Positions 20,062 to 28,655 of a DNA stretch of 64,000 nucleotides are shown piece by piece. The stretch is from DASXRA01 sp035263725 (GTDB lineage: Bacteria > Actinomycetota > Actinomycetes > Mycobacteriales > Jatrophihabitantaceae): contig DATFRC010000035.1 in the NCBI GenBank assembly GCA_035263725.1, forward strand, positions 1-64,000, in the 5' to 3' direction. Within the stretch, counting starts at the first letter, position 1, and every line of letters begins with the position of its first letter. The translations under genes and the position numbers were made by a program. The notes beneath the pieces are model-generated. The model searched no databases. It had not been told where the DNA came from and worked only from the letters and a program-made list of their open reading frames with translations.

Positions 20062-20733
20062 ATGCACTCGCTGGCCGGCACCCTGATCGCGACGAGCCCG
20101 ATCAACCCGCATCATCTGCTAGACAGCTTCGGGCTGGCCGGCCTTATCGCCATCATCTTCGCCGAATGCGGCCTACTGATCGGCTTCTTCCTCCCCGGCG
20201 ACACGCTGCTGTTCTCGGCCGGCCTGCTGTTGGCGCTCGGCAAGCTGCACACTCCGCTGTGGGTATTCCTCGTGACGGTGCCGATCGCGGCCGTGGCCGG
20301 CAACCTGGTCGGCTACTGGATCGGCTACCGGGCCGGGCCGCACGTGTTCGACCGTCCCGACTCGGCGCTGTTCAAACCCGAGTACGTCGAACGCTCGCAC
20401 GCCTTCTTTGAGCGGTTCGGGTCATGGACGATCATCCTGGCCCGCTTCGTGCCGATCGTGCGTACCGTGGCCACCGTCATGGCCGGCGTCGGCAAGATGC
20501 GGTTTCGCACCTACCTGATCTACTCGATCATCGGCGGCGTCGTGTGGACGGTCGGCGTGATCCTGATCGGGTACTGGCTGGGGCACATCGCATTCGTCCG
20601 CGACAAGGTGGAACCGCTGATCGACCCCATCCTGATCGGCATCGTGGTGCTGTCGCTGCTGCCGGTCACGATCCACTGGCTGCGCAACCGCCGGCACAAC
20701 GCCGGCCGGCACAAGGCCAAGGTCGACGCCTGA
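20062..20733 (+). CDS. DedA family membrane protein
   Basis: 223 residues with the DedA/VTT fold, a family involved in membrane lipid flipping and homeostasis. The conserved pieces are ECGLLIGFFLPGDTLLF near the N-terminus, GNLVGYWIGYRAGP in the middle, and the re-entrant R-x3-P segment ILARFVPIVRTVATVMAG. About four to five hydrophobic segments are seen. A DedA gene near fba is also found in mycobacteria. The stop is followed 11 bp later by the first copy of the palindromic repeat. Confidence 0.92.
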   Translation: MHSLAGTLIATSPINPHHLLDSFGLAGLIAIIFAECGLLIGFFLPGDTLLFSAGLLLALGKLHTPLWVFLVTVPIAAVAGNLVGYWIGYRAGPHVFDRPDSALFKPEYVERSHAFFERFGSWTIILARFVPIVRTVATVMAGVGKMRFRTYLIYSIIGGVVWTVGVILIGYWLGHIAFVRDKVEPLIDPILIGIVVLSLLPVTIHWLRNRRHNAGRHKAKVDA

Positions 20734-20743
20734 AAGATTTGGC

Positions 20744-20790
20744 GTGATCTTGGAGCTGTGGCTGAATAGCGACCGTAAGTCCAAGATCAT
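20744..20790 (+). repeat. palindromic intergenic repeat, copy 1
   Basis: Perfect 10-bp arms TGATCTTGGA (20745-20754) and TCCAAGATCA (20780-20789) surround a 25-nt centre. It sits between the converging DedA and small membrane-protein genes. It matches copy 3 (56776-56820, opposite strand) at about 42 of 47 positions, and copy 2 (40504-40548) more loosely. Confidence 0.85.
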
Positions 20791-20793
20791 GCC

Positions 20794-20823
20794 GGACGTG
20801 AGGCCACGTGAGGCGACGTGAGG
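20794..20823 (+). repeat. three tandem 10-bp units
   Basis: The string ACGTGAGGC recurs three times at 10-bp spacing (once per helical turn) just after repeat copy 1, ending before the stop of the convergent membrane-protein gene. Confidence 0.5.
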
Positions 20824-20836
20824 CCATTGCGGCTAC

Positions 20837-21112
20837 CTACCGCGTGACCTGCTCGCAGTGCCGCTTGAGGTCGGAGTTGCTCGGCGTGAGGTGGACACCG
20901 AAGAAGGTTGCGTCGCACTTCTTGGCGTCACGGTCGATCGCGTCGCGCTGCGTCCAAGTGAAGATGCCGAGGCCGACGATGATGACGGCGAGGACGAGGC
21001 GGCTGGACAGCTTGGTGAACACGAAGCTGAGCAGCACACCGGCCACGATGATCACGGCGAGCGCGAAGATGCCCACCGCCTTGGCCTGGTCGGTGCTGAA
21101 CGCAGCGTTCAT
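20837..21112 (-). CDS. small two-helix membrane protein
   Basis: 91 residues of no family I recognise. There are two membrane helices at about 10-33 (AVGIFALAVIIVAGVLLSFVF) and 38-53 (LVLAVIIVGLGIFTW), then a basic tail with two cysteines (KKCDATFFG, RHCEQV) that could form a disulfide. It is convergent with DedA and divergent from the RNase J gene, 51 bp away. Confidence 0.65.
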   Translation of the reverse strand: MNAAFSTDQAKAVGIFALAVIIVAGVLLSFVFTKLSSRLVLAVIIVGLGIFTWTQRDAIDRDAKKCDATFFGVHLTPSNSDLKRHCEQVTR

Positions 21113-21151
21113 GACGGGGCACGGTAGCGGCTGGCGGTCGCTGCGGCCAGA

Positions 21152-21163
21152 TAGCCTCGACGT
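21152..21163 (+). promoter_or_regulatory. leaderless promoter -10 element of the RNase J gene
   Basis: TAGCCT (21152-21157) plus 6 nt precede the GTG start at 21164. No ribosome site is present. Confidence 0.5.
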
Positions 21164-22834
21164 GTGACAGAGCTACCTCCGCAGCTGGGCGCCGGCGTCC
21201 TGCGCGTCGTGGCGCTGGGTGGCATCGGCGAGGTCGGCCGCAACATGACAGTGTTCGAGTACGGCGGACGCCTGCTGGTCGTCGACTGCGGCATGCTGCT
21301 CGGCAAGACCAACTCTCCTGGCGTCGATCTCACCCTGCCTGATTGGTCCTACTATCGGGACCGGCTCGACGACATCGACGCCGTCGTGCTCACCCACGGC
21401 CACGAGGACCACATCGGCGCGCTGCCGTACCTGCTGCGTGAGCGCGCGGACATCCCGATCTTCGGATCACGTCTGACGCTGGCCCTGGTGGCGGCGAAGC
21501 TCGAGCAGCACAAGATCAGGCCGGAGCTGCGACGGGTCCGCGAGACCGACCGCACGCTGATCGCCGATTGGGACCTGGAGTTCTTCGCGGTCAACCACTC
21601 CATTCCGGACGCGCTGGCTGTGGCCATCCGAGTGGGTGGGCACACCGTGCTGCACACCGGCGACTTCAAGATGGACCAGACGCCGCTCGACGGTCGCCTC
21701 ACCGACTTGCCCGGCTTCTCACGGCTGGGCGATCAGGGCGTGGATCTGCTGCTCGCCGATTCGACGAACGCCGAGGTGCCGGGCTTCATACCGTCCGAGC
21801 AAGACGTCGGCCGGGTGATCGCAGACGTGATCAACAAGGCGTCGGGCCGCGTGATCGTCGCATGCTTCGCCTCGCACGTGCACCGCGTCCAGCAGGTCCT
21901 CGACGCCGCCGTGGCGAGCGAGCGCGTCGTCGCGTTCGTGGGGCGCTCGATGGTGCGCAACATGCAGATCGCCCGCGACCTCAACCTGTTGCACGTCCCG
22001 GACGGCGTGCTCGTCGACCTCAACGAAGCCGAGCAGCTTCCCTCCCGTCGCGTCCTGTACATCTCGACCGGGTCGCAGGGCGAGCCGCTTTCGGCATTGT
22101 CCCGGATGGCCAACTGCGAGCATCCGACTGTGCGCATCGCCCCGGATGACACGGTGGTGCTGGCCTCATCGCTGATCCCGGGCAACGAGACGTCCGTCGG
22201 CCAGGTGATCAACGGTCTGTCCCGCCTGGGAGCGACCGTGGTGCACCGGTCCACAGCACTCGTGCACGTCTCGGGCCACGCGCCGGCCGGTGAGCTGCGC
22301 TACCTGCTCAACTCCGTTCGGCCGACGAACCTCCTGCCGGTACACGGCGAGTGGCGGCACCTGCGCGCGCATGCCGCCATCGCCCGCTCGACGGGGCTAA
22401 GCGATGAGCAGATCATGCTTGCCGAGGACGGCACGGTGGTCGACCTCGCCGAGGGCCGGGCGTCGATCGTAGGGACGATACCCGTCGGGTTCGTCTACGT
22501 GGACGGTCTCGCGGTCGGCGATATCGGCGACGCTGCGCTCAAGGACCGGCGGATCCTCGGCGAGGAAGGCTTCATCTCGATCCTGGTCGCCGTCGACCTG
22601 ACCACGCGCAAGGTGGTGTTCGGCCCCGAGATCACCGCGCGGGGCTTCACCGACGATCCGGAGGCCCTGGACCCCATCCGCAAGGACCTGATCACGACGG
22701 TCGAGCAGTCGCTGGCGGAAGGGGTGCGCGACGCGGACGCGTTGGAGCACATCGTCCGGCGGACGGTCGGCCGGTGGGTGGACCAGACCTATCGCCGGCG
22801 TCCCATGCTCATGCCGATGGTCGTCGAGGTCTGA
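21164..22834 (+). CDS. rnj: ribonuclease J
   Basis: A 556-residue metallo-beta-lactamase/beta-CASP RNase with 5'-3' exonuclease and endonuclease activity in RNA turnover and rRNA maturation. The Zn motif is HGHEDH (His78, His80, Asp82, His83), with further ligands in the region around VLHTGDFKMDQTP. The beta-CASP part contains the SGHAPAGEL and PVHGEWRHLRAHA segments. The N-terminus LRVVALGGIGEVGRNM is diagnostic. The GTG start has a leaderless-type -10 and no ribosome site. The methionine aminopeptidase gene follows 61 bp downstream. Confidence 0.95.
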   Translation: MTELPPQLGAGVLRVVALGGIGEVGRNMTVFEYGGRLLVVDCGMLLGKTNSPGVDLTLPDWSYYRDRLDDIDAVVLTHGHEDHIGALPYLLRERADIPIFGSRLTLALVAAKLEQHKIRPELRRVRETDRTLIADWDLEFFAVNHSIPDALAVAIRVGGHTVLHTGDFKMDQTPLDGRLTDLPGFSRLGDQGVDLLLADSTNAEVPGFIPSEQDVGRVIADVINKASGRVIVACFASHVHRVQQVLDAAVASERVVAFVGRSMVRNMQIARDLNLLHVPDGVLVDLNEAEQLPSRRVLYISTGSQGEPLSALSRMANCEHPTVRIAPDDTVVLASSLIPGNETSVGQVINGLSRLGATVVHRSTALVHVSGHAPAGELRYLLNSVRPTNLLPVHGEWRHLRAHAAIARSTGLSDEQIMLAEDGTVVDLAEGRASIVGTIPVGFVYVDGLAVGDIGDAALKDRRILGEEGFISILVAVDLTTRKVVFGPEITARGFTDDPEALDPIRKDLITTVEQSLAEGVRDADALEHIVRRTVGRWVDQTYRRRPMLMPMVVEV

Positions 22835-22895
22835 CCCGTCGGCCGCCGTTCAGCCGCGATTACCCGGTGCGTCAGCCGTCCGGAAGAATGGCCGC

Positions 22896-23759
22896 ATGAC
22901 CACAGGGACCTCGCTACGCCCGGGCACGATCTCGCCGCCGCGGGCAGTGCCGCCCTCGATCCCGCGACCGCACTACGTGGACTCAAAGGGCCCGGCCGAC
23001 CTCGACGACCCGATGGTCAAAGACGCCGACACGATCGCCCGGATGCGCGTCGCCGGTCGCATCGCCGCAGACGCCCTGGTCGAGGTCGGCCGCCACGTCG
23101 CGCCCGGCGTGACCACCGACGAGCTCGACCGGATCGGCCACGAGTACCTGGTGGATCACGGTGCCTACCCGTCCACGCTGGGCTACAAGGGATTCCCGAA
23201 GTCACTCTGCACGTCGGTCAACGAGGTCATCTGCCACGGCATCCCGGACTCGCGTCCGCTTGCTGACGGCGACATCGTCAAGATCGACATCACCGCCTTC
23301 AAGGGTGGCGTCCACGGCGACACCTGCGGCACGTTCTACACCGGCGATGTCGCGCCGGAGGTGCGCGACCTCAGTGAGCGCACGCACGAGGCGCTGCGCC
23401 GGGCCATCGCCGCGGTCAAGCCGGGACGCCCGGTCAACGTGATCGGCCGGGTGATCGAGTCGTACGCGAAGCGCTTCGGCTACGGGGTGGTGCGCGACTA
23501 CACGGGCCACGGCGTCGGGCAGTCGTTCCACACCAGGCCGACGATCCTGCACTATGACGAGCCACGGGCCACCACGGTGCTCGAGTCCGGCATGACGTTC
23601 ACGATCGAGCCGATGCTCACGCTCGGCGGCGTCGAGTGGTTCATGTGGGACGACGGCTGGACGGTGCTCACCGCCGACGGCTCCTGGGTCGCGCAGTGGG
23701 AGCACACCCTGGTCGTCACCGACAACGGCGCCGAGGTGCTGACCGTGCCAGCCACCTGA
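22896..23759 (+). CDS. map: type I methionine aminopeptidase
   Basis: Removes the initiator Met from nascent proteins. It has 287 residues with an N-terminal extension of about 40 containing PPR/PxP motifs (LRPGTISPPRAVPPSIPRPHY), like the longer mycobacterial MapB form that can contact the ribosome. The five metal ligands are visible in KIDITAF, HGDTCG, GHGVGQSFH, TIEPML and WEHTLVV. GGAAG 9 nt upstream is a fair ribosome site. It follows the RNase J gene in the same direction. Confidence 0.95.
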   Translation: MTTGTSLRPGTISPPRAVPPSIPRPHYVDSKGPADLDDPMVKDADTIARMRVAGRIAADALVEVGRHVAPGVTTDELDRIGHEYLVDHGAYPSTLGYKGFPKSLCTSVNEVICHGIPDSRPLADGDIVKIDITAFKGGVHGDTCGTFYTGDVAPEVRDLSERTHEALRRAIAAVKPGRPVNVIGRVIESYAKRFGYGVVRDYTGHGVGQSFHTRPTILHYDEPRATTVLESGMTFTIEPMLTLGGVEWFMWDDGWTVLTADGSWVAQWEHTLVVTDNGAEVLTVPAT

Positions 23760-23821
23760 GGGCCGCGGACGACACGATTACCGAATCTCGCCAAATCTCA
23801 GGGATTCGCTAGAAAGCTCGA

Positions 23822-23833
23822 TACAGTCCGATC
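23822..23833 (+). promoter_or_regulatory. leaderless promoter -10 element of the AAA ATPase gene
   Basis: TACAGT (23822-23827) plus 6 nt precede the GTG at 23834. Confidence 0.5.
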
Positions 23834-25021
23834 GTGGACCCGGTACGTAATCCTTACGCTCCCGGCGCGGGCCAGCGCCCGCCCGAACTGGCCGGCCGCG
23901 ACGGCGAACTCAAGGCGTTCGACGTGGTGCTCGAGCGCGTTGCCCGGGGCCGGCCGGAGCGATCCGTCGTTCTCACCGGACTACGCGGGGTCGGCAAGAC
24001 CGTGCTGCTCAACGCCATGCGCAGCTCGGCTGTACGTCGCGGCTGGGGTACCGGCAAGCTCGAGGCCCGGCCTGATCAGCCTCTGCGCCATCCGCTGGCA
24101 GCCGCGCTGCATCTCGCGGTCCGCGAGCTGGCCAGCCGCAACGAGGACGCGGAGCGACATGTTCTCGGTGTGCTGAAAGCGTTCGCGCAGCGTGAACCGC
24201 CGACCGCGCGTCGGGGAAAGGCCCCGAACCGGTGGCAGCCCGGAATCGACGTGCCGGCGGTGAGCGGCCGGGCCGACTCCGGTGACATTGAGATCGACCT
24301 GGTCGAGCTGCTCACCGACATCGCCGGGCTGGCGGCTGACGTCGGCAAGGGCGTTGCGATCTTCATCGACGAGATGCAGGACCTGCTGCCCGACGACGTG
24401 TCCGCGCTGTGCGCGTCTTGTCACGAGATGTCGCAGCGCGGTGCGCCGCTCGTCGTGGTCGGCGCCGGGCTGCCCCACCTGCCGGCGGTGCTGTCCGCCA
24501 GCAAGTCCTACTCGGAGCGGCTGTTCCGGTACGCGCGCATCGACCGTCTGGACCGGGCTGCCGCCAACGCGGCGTTGCGCCGGCCGGCGCTGGACGAGGA
24601 CGCCGACTTCGCCGACGGCGCCTTGGACGCGATGTACGAGCGCACCGCCGGCTACCCGTACTTCGTCCAGGCATACGGCAAGGTGGCTTGGGACGTCGCG
24701 CCGACATCGCCGATTACCGCAGCGGACGTTGCCGTGGCGGCGCCGGAGGCGGAGTCCGAGCTCGCCGTCGGCTTCTTCGGATCACGCTACGAACGGGCCA
24801 CGCCCGCCGAGCGGGAGTATCTGCGGGCGATGGCCGAACTCGATGGCGACGACCAGCCCGTCCCCACCGCAGCTGTCGCCGAGGTGCTGCGCCGCAACCC
24901 GCAGTCGCTGTCACCCGCCCGCGACGCCCTGCTGAAGAAGGGGCTGGTCTACTCCGGGCAGCGTGGCCAGATCGCGTTCACCGTCCCGCACTTCGCGAAT
25001 TTCCTGCGCAAACAGGATTGA
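23834..25021 (+). CDS. AAA ATPase with C-terminal winged-helix-like region
   Basis: 395 residues of a stand-alone ORC/STAND-like ATPase. Walker A is GLRGVGKT (49-56), Walker B IFIDEMQDL (about residue 180), and sensor-like GAGLPHLP follows. Residues from about 310 (ATPAEREYLRAMAEL...VAEVLRRNPQSLSPARDALLKKGLVYSGQRGQIAFTVP) look like a winged helix, so the protein may bind DNA or a partner. Such genes are common in actinobacteria and of unknown job. It is monocistronic by appearance: a leaderless -10 in front, and the next gene has its own -10. Confidence 0.8.
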   Translation: MDPVRNPYAPGAGQRPPELAGRDGELKAFDVVLERVARGRPERSVVLTGLRGVGKTVLLNAMRSSAVRRGWGTGKLEARPDQPLRHPLAAALHLAVRELASRNEDAERHVLGVLKAFAQREPPTARRGKAPNRWQPGIDVPAVSGRADSGDIEIDLVELLTDIAGLAADVGKGVAIFIDEMQDLLPDDVSALCASCHEMSQRGAPLVVVGAGLPHLPAVLSASKSYSERLFRYARIDRLDRAAANAALRRPALDEDADFADGALDAMYERTAGYPYFVQAYGKVAWDVAPTSPITAADVAVAAPEAESELAVGFFGSRYERATPAEREYLRAMAELDGDDQPVPTAAVAEVLRRNPQSLSPARDALLKKGLVYSGQRGQIAFTVPHFANFLRKQD

Positions 25022-25064
25022 CCGTCCGAGGCCAGTCCGGCACGGCTGGGCCGGCTCCCACCGG

Positions 25065-25077
25065 TACGGTGACCGAT
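25065..25077 (+). promoter_or_regulatory. leaderless promoter -10 element of the PIG-L gene
   Basis: TACGGT (25065-25070) plus 7 nt precede the ATG at 25078. Confidence 0.5.
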
Positions 25078-25827
25078 ATGACGACCCCGCCACCCCTGGA
25101 ACCCATCGACGAGAACTGGACGACCGCGCTGGCCGTCGTCGCGCATCCCGACGATCTCGAGTACGGCGCCGCCGCCGCGATTGCACGCTGGACCGAGCAG
25201 GGTAAGCGGATCAGCTATTGCCTGGCTACGAGTGGCGAAGCCGGCATTGACGGCATGACGCCGGAAGAAGCCGGCCCCTTGCGGGAGAACGAGCAGCGCG
25301 CGGCCGCCGAGATCGTCGGCGTCGACGACGTCGAGTTCTTGGGATATCCGGACGGTGTCCTCGAATACGGACTGCCACTGCGGCGCGACATCTCCCGGGC
25401 GATCCGCCGTGCGCGCCCCGAGATCGTGCTCACCGGCAACTACCGCGAGACGTTCGGCCCCGGCATGCTCAATCAGGCCGATCACATCGCCGTGGGACGC
25501 GCGGTCATCGACGCAATCCGCGACGCCGGCAACCGCTGGGTGTTTCGCGACTTGCTCGACGAGGGCTTGGAGCCGTGGAACGGGGTGCGTGCGGCGTACG
25601 TGGGCGGATCGCCGGACGCCCGGCACGGCGTTGACGTCACTGCGACGTTCGAGAAGGGCATCGCCTCACTCAAGGCGCACGCCGCCTACCTGGCAGGACT
25701 GGGCGGCGGACCGATGTCGGAGCCGGAGGAGTTCCTGGAGTCGTTCGCCCGGATGACCGGCACGCGGCTCGGCGTCAAGCTGGCAACCTCGTTCGAGGTG
25801 ATCAGCTTCGGCATGCCGGAGCTTTAG
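25078..25827 (+). CDS. PIG-L / LmbE family deacetylase
   Basis: 249 residues of a Zn-dependent N-acetylglucosaminyl deacetylase-like family that includes mycothiol enzymes MshB and Mca. The metal motif AHPDD is at 22-26, followed by LEYGAAAAIARW; a third ligand is likely the His in MLNQADHIAVGRA. The protein lacks an obvious signal. It is shorter than MshB, and its neighbours give no mycothiol context, so the substrate is open. The frame is open far upstream, but the ATG at 25078 begins the conserved part and has a -10. It converges on trmH with a 3-bp gap. Confidence 0.87.
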   Translation: MTTPPPLEPIDENWTTALAVVAHPDDLEYGAAAAIARWTEQGKRISYCLATSGEAGIDGMTPEEAGPLRENEQRAAAEIVGVDDVEFLGYPDGVLEYGLPLRRDISRAIRRARPEIVLTGNYRETFGPGMLNQADHIAVGRAVIDAIRDAGNRWVFRDLLDEGLEPWNGVRAAYVGGSPDARHGVDVTATFEKGIASLKAHAAYLAGLGGGPMSEPEEFLESFARMTGTRLGVKLATSFEVISFGMPEL

Positions 25828-25830
25828 GAG

Positions 25831-26439
25831 CTAACGCTTATTCGCGGGTATGGCGTGCTGCCGAACCCAGGTGTGCATCGCGATGCCCGCGGCCACGCCG
25901 GCGTTGATCGAACGCGTCGAGCCGAACTGCACGATCGAGTACACGGCACTTGCCACCGCGCGCGCCTCGTCGGTGAGCCCGCTGCCCTCCTGCCCGAACA
26001 GCAGCAGTGCATCAATCGGTAGCTCCGCGCTCTCAAGCGGCTGCGCACCGGGCAGGTTGTCGATGGCGACGATCGTGTAGTCGGACGACGTGGCGGCCAA
26101 TTCCGCGACCGATGCGACATGTCGGATGTGCTGATATCGGTCGGTGACCATAGCGCCACGGCGGTTCCACCGGCGCTGCCCGACGATGATCACCTCGCGG
26201 GCCAGGAATGCATTCGCGGTGCGAACGACGGTGCCGATGTTCAGATCGTGCCGCCAGTTCTCGATAGCCACGGCAAACGGCTGCCGGCGCGTATCGAGAT
26301 CGGCGACGATCGCCTCGACCGTCCAGTACCGGTAGCGATCCACGACATTGCGACGGTCGCCGTCGGCAAGCAGTTCGGGGTCAAGGCGCGGATCTTCCGG
26401 CCACGGCCGAGGATGCGGGCCGACCCCGATATCCGTCAC
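25831..26439 (-). CDS. TrmH family RNA 2'-O-methyltransferase
   Basis: 202 residues of the SPOUT (SpoU/TrmH) class. Motif 1 is NWRHDLNIGTVVRTANAFLA, motif 2 LLLFGQEGSGLTDEA, and motif 3 VQFGSTRSINAGVAAGIAMH, which together form the AdoMet-binding knot. The target RNA is unknown. The start overlaps the stop of pyrE by 4 bp, the same gene pairing known near clpB in mycobacteria. Confidence 0.92.
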   Translation of the reverse strand: MTDIGVGPHPRPWPEDPRLDPELLADGDRRNVVDRYRYWTVEAIVADLDTRRQPFAVAIENWRHDLNIGTVVRTANAFLAREVIIVGQRRWNRRGAMVTDRYQHIRHVASVAELAATSSDYTIVAIDNLPGAQPLESAELPIDALLLFGQEGSGLTDEARAVASAVYSIVQFGSTRSINAGVAAGIAMHTWVRQHAIPANKR

Positions 26440-26963
26440 GACAGCCCGAGGTCAGCCAGGCTGTATATCGAGCGGTAGTCGAGCCCCGCGGCGCGCACCG
26501 CGGAGCCCGCGCCGCGATCGACGATCACTGCGACGCCGACGACCTCGGCGCCCGCATCGTGCAGCGCCGCGACGGCCGTCAGCACACTGGCGCCGGTCGT
26601 CGAGGTGTCCTCCACCGCCAGTACCCGTCGCCCGGCGACATCCGGGCCTTCGATGCGGCGCTGCAGCCCGTGCTGCTTCTCCGACTTGCGGACGACGAAC
26701 GCGTCCACGCGCCCGCCCGATGCATGCAGCATGGCTGTACCAACCGGGTCGGCGCCCAGGGTCAGACCGCCGGCCGCCTCGTAAGTCCAGTCCGCGGTGA
26801 GATCCAGCATCGCGCGCCCGATCAGCGGCGCGGCGGCGTGATGCAGCGTGACCCGGCGTAGGTCGACGTAGTAGTCGGCCTCCTGCCCGGACGACAGCAC
26901 CACCCGGCCCGGCACGACGGCGAGCTCCTTGATCAACGGCAGCAGCTCGTCGCGTGCCGTCAT
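26436..26963 (-). CDS. pyrE: orotate phosphoribosyltransferase
   Basis: Joins orotate and PRPP to OMP in pyrimidine synthesis. It has 175 residues, the short actinobacterial form. The PRPP loop is VLAVEDTSTTGAS, and the N-terminal VLSSGQEADYYVDLRRVTLH contacts orotate. ATG 26963 is chosen: it overlaps the SDR stop by 4 bp and starts the conserved domain; the frame is open upstream to 27119 without similarity. It is part of a run membrane protein-SDR-pyrE-trmH joined by 4-bp overlaps. Confidence 0.95.
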   Translation of the reverse strand: MTARDELLPLIKELAVVPGRVVLSSGQEADYYVDLRRVTLHHAAAPLIGRAMLDLTADWTYEAAGGLTLGADPVGTAMLHASGGRVDAFVVRKSEKQHGLQRRIEGPDVAGRRVLAVEDTSTTGASVLTAVAALHDAGAEVVGVAVIVDRGAGSAVRAAGLDYRSIYSLADLGLS

Positions 26964-27727
26964 AACGTCTGCCTTCGCATAAACGCGCGCAGCACGGGAC
27001 GTGGGGTGTAGCGAGCCGCCCCGGTGAGCGCCTTGTACCGAGCACTCGGGACACTGACCGCCTTGCCGCGCTGCGCGTCCGCGAGCCCTTGCGCAACGAC
27101 GTCGTGCACGTCCAGCCACATCCAGTCCGGCACACCCGACATGTCAACGCTGGCTCGGTCGTGGAACTCGGTGTGCGTAAAGCCGGGACATACCGCGGTC
27201 ACCTGCACGCCGCTGCCGGCGAGCTCTATCGCCAATCCCTCGCTGAACATGGTCACCCACGCCTTGGACGCGGAGTACGTCACGTTCCCGCCGCGCGGTA
27301 CGAACCCGGACACCGACGACACGTTGATTATCTGCCCGCTGCCGCGCTCCTTCATCGCGCGCACCGCCGCGTGCGTCAGCCGCAGCACGGCGCGGACATT
27401 CAGGTCGAGCATCCGCTCCTCACGGCCAAGATCGGCCACGCCGAAGCGGCGGTACATGCCCATGCCGGCGTTGTTGACAAGGATGTCGATCGGCGCCGTC
27501 GTCGAGGCGATCCGCTCGGCCACGCGGTCACAACCGTCCACTGTGGACAGATCGGCAGGCAGGATCTCGACCTTGACGGGATTTCGGTCCTCAAGTGCGA
27601 TCCGAGTCGTCTCCAGCCGCACATCGTCGCGAGCCACAAGCACGATGTCGGCGCCGCTGCCGGCAAGCTGCCGGGCGAACTCGGCACCCAGCCCAGCCGT
27701 TGCGCCGGTGACCAATGCCCTCGTCAT
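26960..27727 (-). CDS. short-chain dehydrogenase/reductase
   Basis: 255 residues of the classical SDR family. The cofactor motif is TGATAGLGAEFARQL and the catalytic Tyr-x3-Lys is YSASK, with Ser in INVSSVSGFVP. Asn of NNAG is present. The C-terminal ARYKALTGAARYTPRPVLRAFM resembles the group annotated as acyl or keto reductases. Its start overlaps the stop of the upstream membrane protein, and its stop overlaps pyrE (both 4 bp). The substrate is unknown. Confidence 0.9.
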   Translation of the reverse strand: MTRALVTGATAGLGAEFARQLAGSGADIVLVARDDVRLETTRIALEDRNPVKVEILPADLSTVDGCDRVAERIASTTAPIDILVNNAGMGMYRRFGVADLGREERMLDLNVRAVLRLTHAAVRAMKERGSGQIINVSSVSGFVPRGGNVTYSASKAWVTMFSEGLAIELAGSGVQVTAVCPGFTHTEFHDRASVDMSGVPDWMWLDVHDVVAQGLADAQRGKAVSVPSARYKALTGAARYTPRPVLRAFMRRQTL

Positions 27728-28563
27728 GTGCCCCTGCGCGACTTGCTGCGGCTCTTCGCCGCCACGCTGCCCGCCGGGCGCGCCGCGGTCGACGAAGCCT
27801 CCGCATCGGCGCTGGTTCGCACTTTCGCCTTGGCCTGCTTCGCGGGCGGCGGGGGCGTTGCGGGCTTGGCCGGACGGGTCGCGACCGGCTTATCGGGCAG
27901 CACCGGCTTCGTCGGCTGCGACGGCTTGGGCGCAGTCTTTGTCCTGGATGCGGCCGCATCCGGTGGGACGCGCGGTGAGAAGAGTCCGCGCAATCCCATG
28001 GGTGCTGCTGCGCCCTCGGCGCGCTCACCGACCTGCTCGGCACGCACCGCGGCGAAATACCGCGACGACTCCGGCACCACGAGCAGCACGATGACCGCGA
28101 GTCCCGCAAGGCCGGTAAGCACGCCGGCCACCCTCGTCAGCGCCGGAGCGCTACCGGCGACCTGCAGCAGGCGGTACGGGGCGGCGGTGGGAAGCAGTGG
28201 GATCGCGAAGAGGATCAACAGCAACCAGCGCGCCCAGGTCTTGCCCCGGCGCATGTTCACCGCGACCAGGACGAGCGCGAGCCCGAAGATGAGTGACTGA
28301 ATCAGGCCCGACATCAGCCAGTTGTGCACATCGTGGTTGATGTTCTTCAAGCCAGACGCTGTGCTTATGTCGTAATCCGTCTTCTTGTTTTTGTCACCAG
28401 CTTTGAGCTTGATGTTGTTTTTGTAGAACTCGTTACGCAGGTAGCTCTGGTAGCCCCACCACAGCGCGGCGCTGATCACCGAGAGCGCCGAGGCAACGAT
28501 CGTGGCAACGAACGCGGCAACGATCGTGCGTGGCGGGCGGATGTCGTCGGCTGTGACTGTCAC
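27724..28563 (-). CDS. four-helix membrane protein with Lys/Ala/Pro-rich tail
   Basis: 279 residues. The hydrophobic segments are at about 14-34, 82-104, 113-131 and 141-162, with an extracytoplasmic loop after the first helix rich in Lys and Asn. From about 200 the tail is Lys/Pro/Ala-rich and probably cytoplasmic (KTAPKPSQPTKPVLPDKPVA). I recognise no catalytic domain. A membrane protein in the same place, upstream of pyrE near clpB, exists in mycobacteria. TAAACT lies 7 nt before the GTG start, so the run is probably led by a leaderless mRNA from here. Confidence 0.7.
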   Translation of the reverse strand: MTVTADDIRPPRTIVAAFVATIVASALSVISAALWWGYQSYLRNEFYKNNIKLKAGDKNKKTDYDISTASGLKNINHDVHNWLMSGLIQSLIFGLALVLVAVNMRRGKTWARWLLLILFAIPLLPTAAPYRLLQVAGSAPALTRVAGVLTGLAGLAVIVLLVVPESSRYFAAVRAEQVGERAEGAAAPMGLRGLFSPRVPPDAAASRTKTAPKPSQPTKPVLPDKPVATRPAKPATPPPPAKQAKAKVRTSADAEASSTAARPAGSVAAKSRSKSRRGT

Positions 28564-28576
28564 GCCGCGCAGTTTA
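28564..28576 (-). promoter_or_regulatory. leaderless promoter -10 element of the membrane protein-SDR-pyrE-trmH run
   Basis: TAAACT (28571-28576, minus strand) plus 7 nt precede the GTG at 28563. The divergent gene starts at 28656. Confidence 0.5.
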
Positions 28577-28655
28577 CGTGTGCGAAGCCGGAAGGGCGGA
28601 ATCGTGGCGACTACCCTCGGACGGGAGAGGACGGGCCGAACACCCAGGAGAGCGT

